Shown: one piece after another, positions 1 through 7,647 of the stretch
Position numbering within the stretch: the stretch's first letter is position 1
Layout of the letters: every line of letters starts with the position of its first letter
Translations under genes and position numbers: made by a program
Assembly: GCA_037625715.1 (NCBI GenBank)
Contig: JASJHQ010000016.1
Coordinates: forward strand, 1 to 22,206
Source of the DNA: JABAYQ01 sp018608925
GTDB lineage: Bacteria > Bacteroidota > Bacteroidia > Flavobacteriales > UBA7312
Reading direction: 5' to 3'
Length of the DNA stretch: 22,206 nt
Notes under the pieces: generated by a model
The model's database searches: none
What the model was told of the DNA's origin: nothing
Seen by the model: only the letters and a program-made list of their open reading frames with translations

Positions 1-1
1 A

Positions 2-178
2 AACGAAGAGTACCAACTAACCTGCAACTACAACCACGTAAGCTATATCTCGAACGATGGTAAACTTGATTTGCAAACAGATAGCCACCAACTAAAATTA
101 AAAGTGAAGGACTTGAAACGCCATCACTTATTTATAAGAAACTTAATAAAGTGTAAAGCAGAATTTATGAGTAATTAA
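2..178 (+). CDS. C-terminal fragment of an unrecognised protein (5' end outside window)
   Basis: An open frame enters from the left edge and stops with TAA at 176-178, giving 58 residues. I do not recognise the family. The visible tail is hydrophilic and basic, rich in Lys, Leu and His, with no membrane segment; it ends in MSN. The other two plus frames close within about 65 bases. A strong hairpin terminator begins at the stop codon, which supports this being the real end of a gene. No function can be given from this fragment. Confidence 0.5.
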   Translation, partial: NEEYQLTCNYNHVSYISNDGKLDLQTDSHQLKLKVKDLKRHHLFIRNLIKCKAEFMSN

Positions 179-210
179 AAAAAGGGATTCAAGTTTGAAC
201 CCCTTTTTTT
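177..210. terminator. Bidirectional rho-independent terminator
   Basis: An A-tract and GGG (177-186) face CCC and a T-tract (201-210). An inner TTCA/TGAA pairing (188-191 with 196-199) closes the loop. A-tract and T-tract flank the stem symmetrically, so it can work on both strands. It lies between the convergent ends of the partial plus-strand gene (stop at 178) and the lipoprotein gene (stop at 217). Confidence 0.8.
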
Positions 211-216
211 AAAGAT

Positions 217-444
217 TTATTTGCACTCACAACCTAAAGCTTCAATGATAGCAATTGCATCATTATATTCTTCTTTTGAATCTGCGTCATCTTCACAAAT
301 TTCAACAGATGTAGCATCCGCACCGTTGGCATCAGTCAATGTGATTCCTTCAGGACAGTCACCACAATCTACACAAGTAGAACAAGAAGTTAAAGCAAAG
401 GCAAAAATTGCCAACAATAAAATAGATAATTTTGAATTTTTCAT
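217..444 (-). CDS. Small Cys-rich lipoprotein, hypothetical
   Basis: This encodes a 75-residue protein with a typical lipoprotein signal: Lys residues at the N-terminus, a hydrophobic run at about 6-18, and a lipobox ending LTSC with Cys21 as the predicted acylated residue. Cys21 is also the first Cys of a CxxCxxCxxC series (Cys 21, 24, 27, 30). Three more Cys lie at 50, 72 and 74, and the middle is acidic. After signal removal only 55 residues remain, so it is probably an envelope-anchored peptide of unknown role; the Cys pattern could hold disulfides or metal, but this is inference. It has its own Bacteroidetes-type promoter and a terminator, so it is probably a single-gene unit. Similar small acidic lipoproteins with a late Cys are common in flavobacteria, but no function is known to me. 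Confidence 0.8.
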   Translation of the reverse strand: MKNSKLSILLLAIFAFALTSCSTCVDCGDCPEGITLTDANGADATSVEICEDDADSKEEYNDAIAIIEALGCECK

Positions 445-472
445 AAAGAAATTTATTAAAGTTAATTAATAA

Positions 473-502
473 CAAAAATAAGCCTTAGTGCCAAGATGTC
501 AA
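473..502 (-). promoter_or_regulatory. Bacteroidetes housekeeping promoter for the small lipoprotein
   Basis: Read on the minus strand, TTG (complement of 500-502) is followed after 19 bases by TATTTTTG (complement of 473-480). This matches the Bacteroidetes -33 TTG and -7 TAnnTTTG elements with standard spacing. Transcription should begin near 466, about 20 bases before the ATG at 444. Confidence 0.7.
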
Positions 503-544
503 TCATAAAAGACTAAAAACTCACGAAATGGCAGTAAACTAAAT

Positions 545-561
545 TTGGCATGCTTGTTGCA
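545..561 (+). promoter_or_regulatory. Putative sigma-54 (RpoN) promoter of htpG
   Basis: The sequence TTGGCATGCTTGTTGCA fits the sigma-54 consensus TGGCAYRNNNNTTGCW at every defined position. The invariant GG is at 547-548 (-24) and GC at 559-560 (-12), with the required ten bases between. Initiation about 12 bases further on would be near 572, leaving a leader of about 16 bases before the htpG ATG at 588. A partly overlapping TAAATTTG (540-547) fits the housekeeping -7 element but has no TTG at the -33 distance. The motif is seen directly; its use by RpoN is inference. Confidence 0.6.
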
Positions 562-587
562 ACTAACAATTTAAAATCTAATATACT

Positions 588-2480
588 ATGTCTAAAAAAG
601 GAAATATAAATGTTCAAACGGAAAACATCTTTCCGATTATTAAAAAATTCTTATATTCAGATCACGAAATATTTTTGAGAGAATTAGTGTCAAATGCAGT
701 AGACGCAACACAAAAGATGAAAACACTTACATCTATTGGAGAACTCAAAACAGACGTAGATAAATTAAAGGTCGAAGTAATTCTTTCTTCAGAAGACAAA
801 ACCATTACTATTAGAGATAATGGAATTGGAATGACAGAAGAAGAAGTAGATAAATATATTAATCAAATTGCATTTTCTGGAGCAGAGGAGTTTGTAAATA
901 AATATAAAGATGCGGATGCAAAAAACTCAATAATCGGGCATTTCGGATTAGGTTTTTATTCCTCTTTTATGGTTTCTAAAGAAGTAGAAATCATTACTAA
1001 AAGCCAGAAAGCAAATAGCGTTCCTGTAAGATGGGTTTGCGATGGATCGCCTAATTACACTATTGAAGAAACTAAAAAGAAAACAAAAGGAACAGATATT
1101 ATTCTTCACATTGATGATGACTCTGCAGAGTTTTTACAAGAGTCTAGAATCAGCGAAATACTAAACAAATATTGCAAGTTTTTACCAGTAGATGTTAAGT
1201 TCGGAACAAAAACAAATTTTGTAAACGACCCTGAAGGCAAGAAAGATGATAAAGGTGAAATTATTAAGATTGAAGAAAAAGTAGACAATATTATAAACAA
1301 CACTCTTCCTGCTTGGACTAAAAAACCTCAAGACTTGAAAGAAGAAGACTACAATTCTTTTTACAGAGAGTTGTACCCAATGGAGTTTAACGACCCTATA
1401 TTCAACATTCACTTAAATGTAGACTACCCTTTTAATCTTACAGGAATACTATATTTTCCGAAGTTGAAAAATAATTTAGAGGTTCAGAAAAACAAAATTA
1501 ATCTTTACAGTAATCAGGTTTTTATTACCGATAATGTAGAGAATATTGTGCCAGAATTCTTAACCCTTCTTCATGGTGTTATTGATTCTCCCGACATACC
1601 GTTGAATGTTTCAAGATCTTATTTGCAAGCAGATTCTAACGTTAAGAAAATCTCTAAATACATCACTAAAAAGGTAGCGGACAAATTAAGCGCTATGTTT
1701 AAAAGCGATAGAGATGAGTTCGAAAAAATATGGGATGATGTTAAAGTATTTATAGAATACGGAATGCTAACAGAAGAGAAATTCTTTGAGAAAGCGAGTT
1801 CGTTCACTCTTTACAAAAATACGGAAAACAACTATTCTACTCTTGAAGAATTATTAGAAAGAGTTAAAGAAAATCAGAAAAACAAGGATGGAAAAACTGT
1901 TTTACTTTACACTCACAATAAAGAAGCGCAACATAGTTACATTCAGTCTGCTATAAACAAAGGCTATGAAGTACTTAACTTAGAAGGGCCCCTTATTAGC
2001 CATTTAATTTCTAAACTAGAATCTACAAATTCTGATCTTACATTTGCAAGAGTGGATGCAGACACTATTGAAAATTTAATAGCAAAGGATGGTGTGAATC
2101 CATCATTATTATCTGAGGAAGAAGAAAGCAAACTAAAAGAAATAATTGAAGCTGAAGTAGATAAAGAAAAATATACTATTCAAGTTCAGAATCTATCCTC
2201 TGATGATGCTCCTTTCATGATTACACAAAGTGAATTTATGAGAAGAATGAAAGAGCAGCAACAATTATCGGGAGGAGGTATGCAAATGTTTGGAGATCTT
2301 CCGGAAAATTACAATTTGGTAGTAAATTCTAACCATAGCCTTGTTTCTAAAATACTTGTTGAAGGAAAAGAAAACAAGGAAATGATACAACAGTTTCTAG
2401 ATTTAGCACTCTTGTCACAAGGACTTCTTAAAGGAGAAAAGTTAACCGAGTTTGTAAAACGAAGTGTAAACTTAATTTAA
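588..2480 (+). CDS. htpG: Molecular chaperone HtpG (bacterial Hsp90)
   Basis: This is a cytosolic ATP-dependent homodimeric chaperone that helps fold and remodel client proteins. Its 630 residues match the usual bacterial length. The N-terminal GHKL ATPase fold is intact: ELVSNAVDA at 32-40 with catalytic Glu32 and Mg-binding Asn36, DNGIGM at 77-82, and the lid glycines GHFGLGF at 117-123. The middle domain follows, with a conserved NVSRSYLQ stretch near 343-350, and then the C-terminal dimerisation domain. The ATG at 588 gives a normal N-terminus. The gene is monocistronic: a terminator follows immediately, and the small lipoprotein gene diverges upstream. A sigma-54-type element directly ahead suggests regulated rather than constitutive expression. 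Confidence 0.97.
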   Translation: MSKKGNINVQTENIFPIIKKFLYSDHEIFLRELVSNAVDATQKMKTLTSIGELKTDVDKLKVEVILSSEDKTITIRDNGIGMTEEEVDKYINQIAFSGAEEFVNKYKDADAKNSIIGHFGLGFYSSFMVSKEVEIITKSQKANSVPVRWVCDGSPNYTIEETKKKTKGTDIILHIDDDSAEFLQESRISEILNKYCKFLPVDVKFGTKTNFVNDPEGKKDDKGEIIKIEEKVDNIINNTLPAWTKKPQDLKEEDYNSFYRELYPMEFNDPIFNIHLNVDYPFNLTGILYFPKLKNNLEVQKNKINLYSNQVFITDNVENIVPEFLTLLHGVIDSPDIPLNVSRSYLQADSNVKKISKYITKKVADKLSAMFKSDRDEFEKIWDDVKVFIEYGMLTEEKFFEKASSFTLYKNTENNYSTLEELLERVKENQKNKDGKTVLLYTHNKEAQHSYIQSAINKGYEVLNLEGPLISHLISKLESTNSDLTFARVDADTIENLIAKDGVNPSLLSEEEESKLKEIIEAEVDKEKYTIQVQNLSSDDAPFMITQSEFMRRMKEQQQLSGGGMQMFGDLPENYNLVVNSNHSLVSKILVEGKENKEMIQQFLDLALLSQGLLKGEKLTEFVKRSVNLI

Positions 2481-2483
2481 ATA

Positions 2484-2511
2484 AAAAAAGCCCTTTAATT
2501 AGGGCTTTTTT
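2484..2511 (+). terminator. Rho-independent terminator of htpG
   Basis: AAAAAAGCCCT pairs with AGGGCTTTTTT around the loop TTAATT, starting four bases after the htpG stop codon. The stem plus T-run is a classic intrinsic terminator. Confidence 0.9.
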
Positions 2512-2831
2512 ATTGGACTACTATTTTCTTAAGTAAAACTTGATTTTGGTAATTAATTCAATATTTCAGTCTATAATTCTAAGGAAATAACAAACTCTTG
2601 ACTCCCCAAAACATCAAAATCAAAAATAGAATTATTACAATAAGCAACTTAATAAAGTTACATTCACTAGATTAAAAAAATATAAAAATTAAGAATATTT
2701 ATTGCACTTTAAATTAAATAAACCTAAAAACATCTTTGAACTAGTAAGAATAGAGAGCTTAAACAAATAGATAAAGTGAATAATAAATTATATTTGTACC
2801 TACTTAAATTAACCTTAACAAAGAATCTATT
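2512..2831. other. AT-rich intergenic region with a possible promoter
   Basis: These 320 bases hold no credible open frame on either strand and no tRNA-like or other structured RNA that I can see. TATATTTG at 2789-2796 fits the Bacteroidetes -7 element TAnnTTTG and lies 35 bases ahead of the next gene, but no TTG sits at the expected -33 distance. It is therefore a weak promoter candidate for the CotH-family gene. Confidence 0.45.
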
Positions 2832-5800
2832 ATGAAGTATTTAGTTTCCATTTTTATGTTTTTTTGTTTTTCATCCTTTTCACAAGTGATGATTAACGAA
2901 TATTCAGCGGCTAACTATGATAATAATACCGACAATTATGGTGATTATGAAGATTGGTTTGAACTTTATAATTCTGGTGTCAATGATGTAGACTTAAACG
3001 GTTACTACTTAAGTGATAAAGACGATAATTTAACAAAATGGCAATTTAACAGCCCTACTGTTTTAAATGCTAATCAGCGTTTACTTATCTATTGTTCTGG
3101 AAGAAACGAAATTGTAGGAACATCCGTTCATACTAGCTTTAAACTTCATCAAACAAAAGGAAACGAATGGATAATCTTAACAAATCCGGATGGAGTCACA
3201 GTAGAAGATTCAGTGTTTATTCGTCCGTGTTTAACCAATCAATCTAGAGGAAGAACTACTGATGGAGACCCTAACTGGGGTGTTTTCACAACACCAACTA
3301 ACGGGAATCCTAATACAGGAGCAATGACTTCTTATTCTGCAACTCCACAATATTCTCTTCAACTTGGAATTTACCCAAACCCTATCGACGTATCAATAAC
3401 GGCTAACGCAGGTGCTCAAATATTTTACACTATTGATGGTAGTTTACCTGATAATTCCGATATCTTATATACTGGGCCAGTAAACATTGCAACAACTACT
3501 GTTTTGAAAGCAGTTGCATACGATGCAGACCCAAACATATTGCCAAGCTTCATGAATTACGGAACTTATTTTATTGGAGTAAATCATACCATGAAAATAC
3601 TTTCTGTTTCAGGTCGAGAATCGAACAATCCAGGTGTAGCTGAACTGTTTGAGTTAATTGCTGGAGGAATGCAAGTGGAACCAAATGGAACTTTTGAGGT
3701 TTATAATAGCGATGGAACATTAGTTGACAAAGCAAGAGGTGAATTTAACGAGCACGGAAATGATTCATGGGGTTATGCTCAAAGAGGATTTGATTACATT
3801 ACAAGAGATCAGTTTGGCTATAATTATGCTATCCAAGACGAATTATTTAATGGCCAAGATAGAAGCAAGTTTCAAAGGTTAATTATTAAATGTGCTGCCA
3901 ATGATAATTACCCTTTTTCTTATGGCAACTCTGGTGCTCACATCAGAGATTCTTACGTTCAGTCTCTATCACAAGTTGCAGACCTAAGAATGGACGAACG
4001 CTCGTTCGAGCCATGCGTTATGTATCTAAATGGACAATATTGGGGATTATACGAATTTAGAGAAAAAGCAGATGATTTAGATTATACAGACCATTACTAC
4101 GATCAAGATTCTGTAGAATTCCTTAAAACCTGGGGAGGAACATGGGTAGATGTTTTAACGACAGATCAAGCTACAGGCCCAGTTTTTAATAGTTGGAACA
4201 CCTTTGTTAATTTTGTCACAAATAACGACATGACTGATCAAGCCAATTATGATTATGTAAAAAGTGTTTTCAATGTTGGTAGTTTGATGGACTACTTCAT
4301 ACTTAACTCTTACACCGTTAATGCCGATTGGTTAAACTGGAATACCGCATGGTGGCATGGACTAAATGAAGACGGAGACAAGAAAAAATGGAGATATGTG
4401 CTTTGGGACATGGATAACACTTTCGATCATGGCGCCAATTACTCAGGAGTTCCAAACACTGGAAGTGATGCAGACCCTTGTGATCCTGAGTCCCTTGGAA
4501 ACATTGGAGGTCAAGGTCATATTCCCATTTGGAATGCTTTATCTGAAAACGAAGAATTTTTTGACGACTACATTAACAGATGGTCTGACCTTTCTAACAC
4601 CTATATGTCTTGTGACTTTATGGTACAACACTTAGATAGTTTAATTGGCCTTATAGAACCAGAAATGCAAGGTCAAATTGATAGATGGGGAGGAACATAT
4701 GGAGAATGGCAATCGAATGTAGCTTTCATGAAAGATTTCATGTTAGAAAGATGTGATGTTCTTAATTCTTCTCTTGTAGACTGTTATGACATCGAAGGAC
4801 CTTATAATATTACAGTAGAAATTGTTGGAATAGGCGAAGTTCAACTTAATAGTATTGACATAGATAACGACAATGCTCCTTGGAATGGCGAATATTTTGG
4901 TGGAGTAGATATTGATTTTTCAGTTCTTAGCGGCCAATTTTCAACTTATGAAATAGTAAGTACTGACGCATACGCATACAACCCAACGGATACAGATTTT
5001 AGCTTAGATCTTTTAGGAGACATCACAATCATTTTTTACTTTGACGCTATAGACCTTTCTTTTGTTGTAAACCCTGTCGGATCGGGAAACATGGCAATTA
5101 ATGGAACAGGAATTCCAGCTTATCCACACACTCAAAGTTTTGCAGAAAATGAAAATGTTTCGCTTACAAGCACCCCTAATATTGGCTGGGTTTTTGATTC
5201 TTGGTCTAGTCAGAACCATGCATTCAACCCAAATAGCAATACTGCAGATGTAGATTTTGATGTGAATTCAGAAGACGTAATTGTATTAAACTTTGTTCGT
5301 CAAACGCATGACATTACATTTATTGTAGAACCTAGTAATTGTAATGTGCCTATAGATATAAACGGAACATCAATAAGCACCTTTCCTTACACAACTACAA
5401 TAAACTATAGTGATCCAGTAGATATTCAGGCTCAATCGAGTACTCAATGGAATTTCCAATATTTCAATTCAAATTTCCATATTAACGGAAACTCAACGTC
5501 ATTAAGTCAGACATTTACAGTTCAGCAAAACGACACCATATTCATATTCTTTGAAGAAAACATTACCTTCCCTATTACTTTCGACGTAATTCCACAAGAA
5601 AGCGGAAGAGTAAGTGTGAATGCTTTGCCACAAGATGTGCCATACACAGAAGAATTTTCAAGCGAAGAAATTATCAATTTCGAAGCACTTGCAAGTTACG
5701 GATGGGAGTTTAAACAATGGACAGCTCAAAATGGAGAAATCATTCCTGTAAATACAAACCTCTTAGGTTATTCGATTGTTAATTCAATAGACACCATTAC

Positions 5801-6110
5801 AGCAGAATTTAAAGAGATTTTTGAAGTTTTTGTTCCTAATTCGTTTACTCCAGATAATGGGGACGAAACCCACGATTCATTCGAAATTTCAGTATTCACA
5901 CTTCATCCATTCGAATTTGAAATCGAAGTTTATGATAGGTTTGGAGCTATAGTATTCATGAGTAAAGACATTAGCAACTCATGGGACGGTTTACATTACT
6001 CAACAGGAAAAGAAGTTCCAACAGGTGTGTATGTATACAAGCTTAACATTGTGTCGGGGGAATCGAACAAGATTTACAACAAAAACGGAACAATAACTAT
6101 TGTTAGATAA
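2832..6110 (+). CDS. Secreted CotH kinase family protein with lamin-tail domain and T9SS type B sorting domain
   Basis: The 1092 residues begin with a Sec signal peptide (1 to about 18, ending in SFSQ). A lamin-tail domain follows (about 20-130, MINEY and WFELYN motifs), then a chitobiase/hexosaminidase-like C-terminal domain (about 175-245, FYTIDGSLP). The CotH kinase domain spans about 310-620, with NGQYWGLYEFREK at 400-412, a NADW Asp at 499 and the metal-binding DMD triad at 526-528. Four repeats of 83-87 residues fill 658-996. A gliding-motility/type IX type B sorting domain (about 998-1092, FVPNSFTPDNG) predicts export across the outer membrane. Bacillus CotH is an atypical kinase that phosphorylates spore-coat proteins. 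By inference this protein may phosphorylate surface or extracellular targets, but no substrate is encoded nearby. It could instead be mainly an adhesin. Confidence 0.9.
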   Translation: MKYLVSIFMFFCFSSFSQVMINEYSAANYDNNTDNYGDYEDWFELYNSGVNDVDLNGYYLSDKDDNLTKWQFNSPTVLNANQRLLIYCSGRNEIVGTSVHTSFKLHQTKGNEWIILTNPDGVTVEDSVFIRPCLTNQSRGRTTDGDPNWGVFTTPTNGNPNTGAMTSYSATPQYSLQLGIYPNPIDVSITANAGAQIFYTIDGSLPDNSDILYTGPVNIATTTVLKAVAYDADPNILPSFMNYGTYFIGVNHTMKILSVSGRESNNPGVAELFELIAGGMQVEPNGTFEVYNSDGTLVDKARGEFNEHGNDSWGYAQRGFDYITRDQFGYNYAIQDELFNGQDRSKFQRLIIKCAANDNYPFSYGNSGAHIRDSYVQSLSQVADLRMDERSFEPCVMYLNGQYWGLYEFREKADDLDYTDHYYDQDSVEFLKTWGGTWVDVLTTDQATGPVFNSWNTFVNFVTNNDMTDQANYDYVKSVFNVGSLMDYFILNSYTVNADWLNWNTAWWHGLNEDGDKKKWRYVLWDMDNTFDHGANYSGVPNTGSDADPCDPESLGNIGGQGHIPIWNALSENEEFFDDYINRWSDLSNTYMSCDFMVQHLDSLIGLIEPEMQGQIDRWGGTYGEWQSNVAFMKDFMLERCDVLNSSLVDCYDIEGPYNITVEIVGIGEVQLNSIDIDNDNAPWNGEYFGGVDIDFSVLSGQFSTYEIVSTDAYAYNPTDTDFSLDLLGDITIIFYFDAIDLSFVVNPVGSGNMAINGTGIPAYPHTQSFAENENVSLTSTPNIGWVFDSWSSQNHAFNPNSNTADVDFDVNSEDVIVLNFVRQTHDITFIVEPSNCNVPIDINGTSISTFPYTTTINYSDPVDIQAQSSTQWNFQYFNSNFHINGNSTSLSQTFTVQQNDTIFIFFEENITFPITFDVIPQESGRVSVNALPQDVPYTEEFSSEEIINFEALASYGWEFKQWTAQNGEIIPVNTNLLGYSIVNSIDTITAEFKEIFEVFVPNSFTPDNGDETHDSFEISVFTLHPFEFEIEVYDRFGAIVFMSKDISNSWDGLHYSTGKEVPTGVYVYKLNIVSGESNKIYNKNGTITIVR
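4803..5819 (+). repeat. Four tandem protein repeats (InlB B-repeat-like) within the CotH-family gene
   Basis: The encoded units start near residues 658, 741, 826 and 913. Each opens with an alternating beta segment (NITVEIVG, DLSFVVNPVG, DITFIVEPSN, PITFDVIPQE). At least two carry a W-x-F-x-x-W-like pair (GWVFDSWSS, GWEFKQWTA), and they end in IIFYF, VLNFV, FIFFE or ITAEF. This resembles the divergent InlB B-repeat and related bacterial repeat families found in surface proteins. At DNA level the copies are strongly diverged, so they are old and not a recent expansion. Confidence 0.65.
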
Positions 6111-6157
6111 ATTCAATTTAAACTAGATTATACATCTCATTTTCCTATTTTCGCTAA

Positions 6158-6940
6158 ATGAAGTCTCTAATAATAGCATGGAAATATCTTAATTATTTAC
6201 TGCGTTCTAAAACAAAGTATAGCATACACTCCCCATTTGTATACAAACTTACAACTGAGGTTATAAACAGTAAAGAATCTTCTAATTTAGTTACTAAAGT
6301 AGAAGCCTTACGAAGCCAATTATGCAAAGACAATAACACCATTAGCATTACTGATCTTGGAGCTGGCTCAAACATAAACCACTTAAAGACAAGAAAAATA
6401 AAAGATATTGCTAAAAATTCGGCAAAATCACAAAAATACGGACAGCTTTTATTCCGTCTTTGTAATTACTTGCAACCAAAAAATAGCTTAGAATTAGGAA
6501 CTTCTTTAGGAATTAGCGCTAGTTATTTAGCACTATCTGAAAGCCAAAAGGTTTACACACTAGAAGGATGCCCAAACACCGCACAAAAAGCTAGAGAAAA
6601 TATTGACTCTTTACAAATAAACAATGTAGAAATTGTAGTTGGAGATTTTAAAGAAACCCTTACCCCTACTCTTGAAAAAATAAAAACCTTGGACTTTGGT
6701 TTCTTAGACGGCAATCATCAGCAAAAACCAACAATAAAATACTTTGAGGAATGTCTTAAATACTGTGACGAAAATAGCGTTCTAATATTTGATGATATTC
6801 ATTGGTCGGAAGGCATGGAAAATGCATGGAAATACATCAAAAACCATGAGAAAGTATTTGTTTCTATTGACTTATTTTTTGTAGGAATTGTTTTTCTTAA
6901 CCCCAATCAAAAGAAAGAACATTTTATAATTCGCTATTAA
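6158..6940 (+). CDS. Class I SAM-dependent methyltransferase, O-methyltransferase-like
   Basis: The 260 residues hold a Rossmann-type methyltransferase domain from about 75 on. ELGTSLG at 112-118 is the glycine-rich SAM-binding loop. An acidic strand end (YTLEG, about 131-135) should bind the ribose, DGNH lies at 184-187, and FDDIHW at 211-216 resembles the late acidic motif of O-methyltransferases. The N-terminal section (YSIHSPFVY, about 21-29) is conserved in a Bacteroidetes-restricted branch of this family, and no substrate is known to me. The gene is followed by the ABC ATPase after 13 bases, suggesting one transcript with the next two genes. TATTTTCG at 6146-6153, close to the housekeeping -7 element, precedes it, but no -33 element is evident. 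Confidence 0.85.
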   Translation: MKSLIIAWKYLNYLLRSKTKYSIHSPFVYKLTTEVINSKESSNLVTKVEALRSQLCKDNNTISITDLGAGSNINHLKTRKIKDIAKNSAKSQKYGQLLFRLCNYLQPKNSLELGTSLGISASYLALSESQKVYTLEGCPNTAQKARENIDSLQINNVEIVVGDFKETLTPTLEKIKTLDFGFLDGNHQQKPTIKYFEECLKYCDENSVLIFDDIHWSEGMENAWKYIKNHEKVFVSIDLFFVGIVFLNPNQKKEHFIIRY

Positions 6941-6953
6941 CTAACTTTGAGAT

Positions 6954-7646
6954 ATGAGTAATCCTATAATTGAAATTCAGAATATAGCCCGTCATTTCAA
7001 GGTTGGAACAGAACTAATCAAAGCTTTAAAATCTATAGATTTAACTATCAACAAAAACGAATTCGTAGCGCTAATGGGTCAATCAGGCTCAGGAAAATCA
7101 ACTCTAATGAATATATTAGGTTGTTTAGACACTCCTACTGAAGGGGCTTACACTTTAAATAATAAAAGAGTAAGCGATCTTGATGACGACAGTCTAGCAA
7201 GTATTCGCAACAAAGAAATAGGATTTGTTTTTCAAACTTTTAATTTATTGCCAAGATCAACCGCTTTAGAAAACGTAATGCTTCCATTAGTATATTCTGG
7301 CATAACAAAAGATAAACGCATTGCAATGGCTACAGATGCCCTACACAAGGTCTCTTTAGCAGATAGGATGAACCATAGACCAAACGAACTTTCAGGAGGT
7401 CAAAGACAAAGAGTTGCGATAGCAAGAGCCTTAGTAAACAATCCATCTATTATTTTAGCTGACGAACCGACAGGAAACCTAGACTCTGCTACTTCGGTTG
7501 AGATAATGAAACTTTTTCAAGACATACACGATAACGGAAATACAGTAGTTTTAGTAACTCACGAAGAAGACATAGCTCTTCATGCTCACCGAATTGTAAG
7601 GCTTAAAGATGGTAGTATTGAAAGTGATATTTTAAATAAAAATTAA
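6954..7646 (+). CDS. ABC transporter ATP-binding protein, LolD/MacB type
   Basis: This is a 230-residue cytoplasmic ATPase subunit. Walker A GQSGSGKST is at 42-50, a Q-loop FVFQTFNLLPR follows, the signature LSGGQ is at 146-150, Walker B ILADEP is at 167-172 and the switch His at 203. The FNLLPR stretch and the ADEPTGNLD sequence are typical of the LolD/MacB/FtsE group, which powers lipoprotein release or substrate extrusion from the inner membrane with a LolCE- or MacB-like permease. No permease gene is adjacent, so the partner must be elsewhere and the assignment to LolD itself is not certain. Only one base separates its stop from the adenosyltransferase ATG, so the two are co-transcribed. 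Confidence 0.9.
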   Translation: MSNPIIEIQNIARHFKVGTELIKALKSIDLTINKNEFVALMGQSGSGKSTLMNILGCLDTPTEGAYTLNNKRVSDLDDDSLASIRNKEIGFVFQTFNLLPRSTALENVMLPLVYSGITKDKRIAMATDALHKVSLADRMNHRPNELSGGQRQRVAIARALVNNPSIILADEPTGNLDSATSVEIMKLFQDIHDNGNTVVLVTHEEDIALHAHRIVRLKDGSIESDILNKN

Positions 7647-7647
7647 G

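Noticed and set aside
221..469. 82-residue open frame on the plus strand opposite the lipoprotein
   Set aside because: It is antisense to a gene with a clear lipobox, promoter and terminator, and its composition (Ser/Ala/Gln-rich) shows no domain.
6942..6949. TAACTTTG, an exact -7 box ahead of the ABC ATPase gene
   Set aside because: It ends only 4 bases before the ATG, so transcription would start inside the codons, and no -33 TTG is present. Chance match in an AT-rich sequence.
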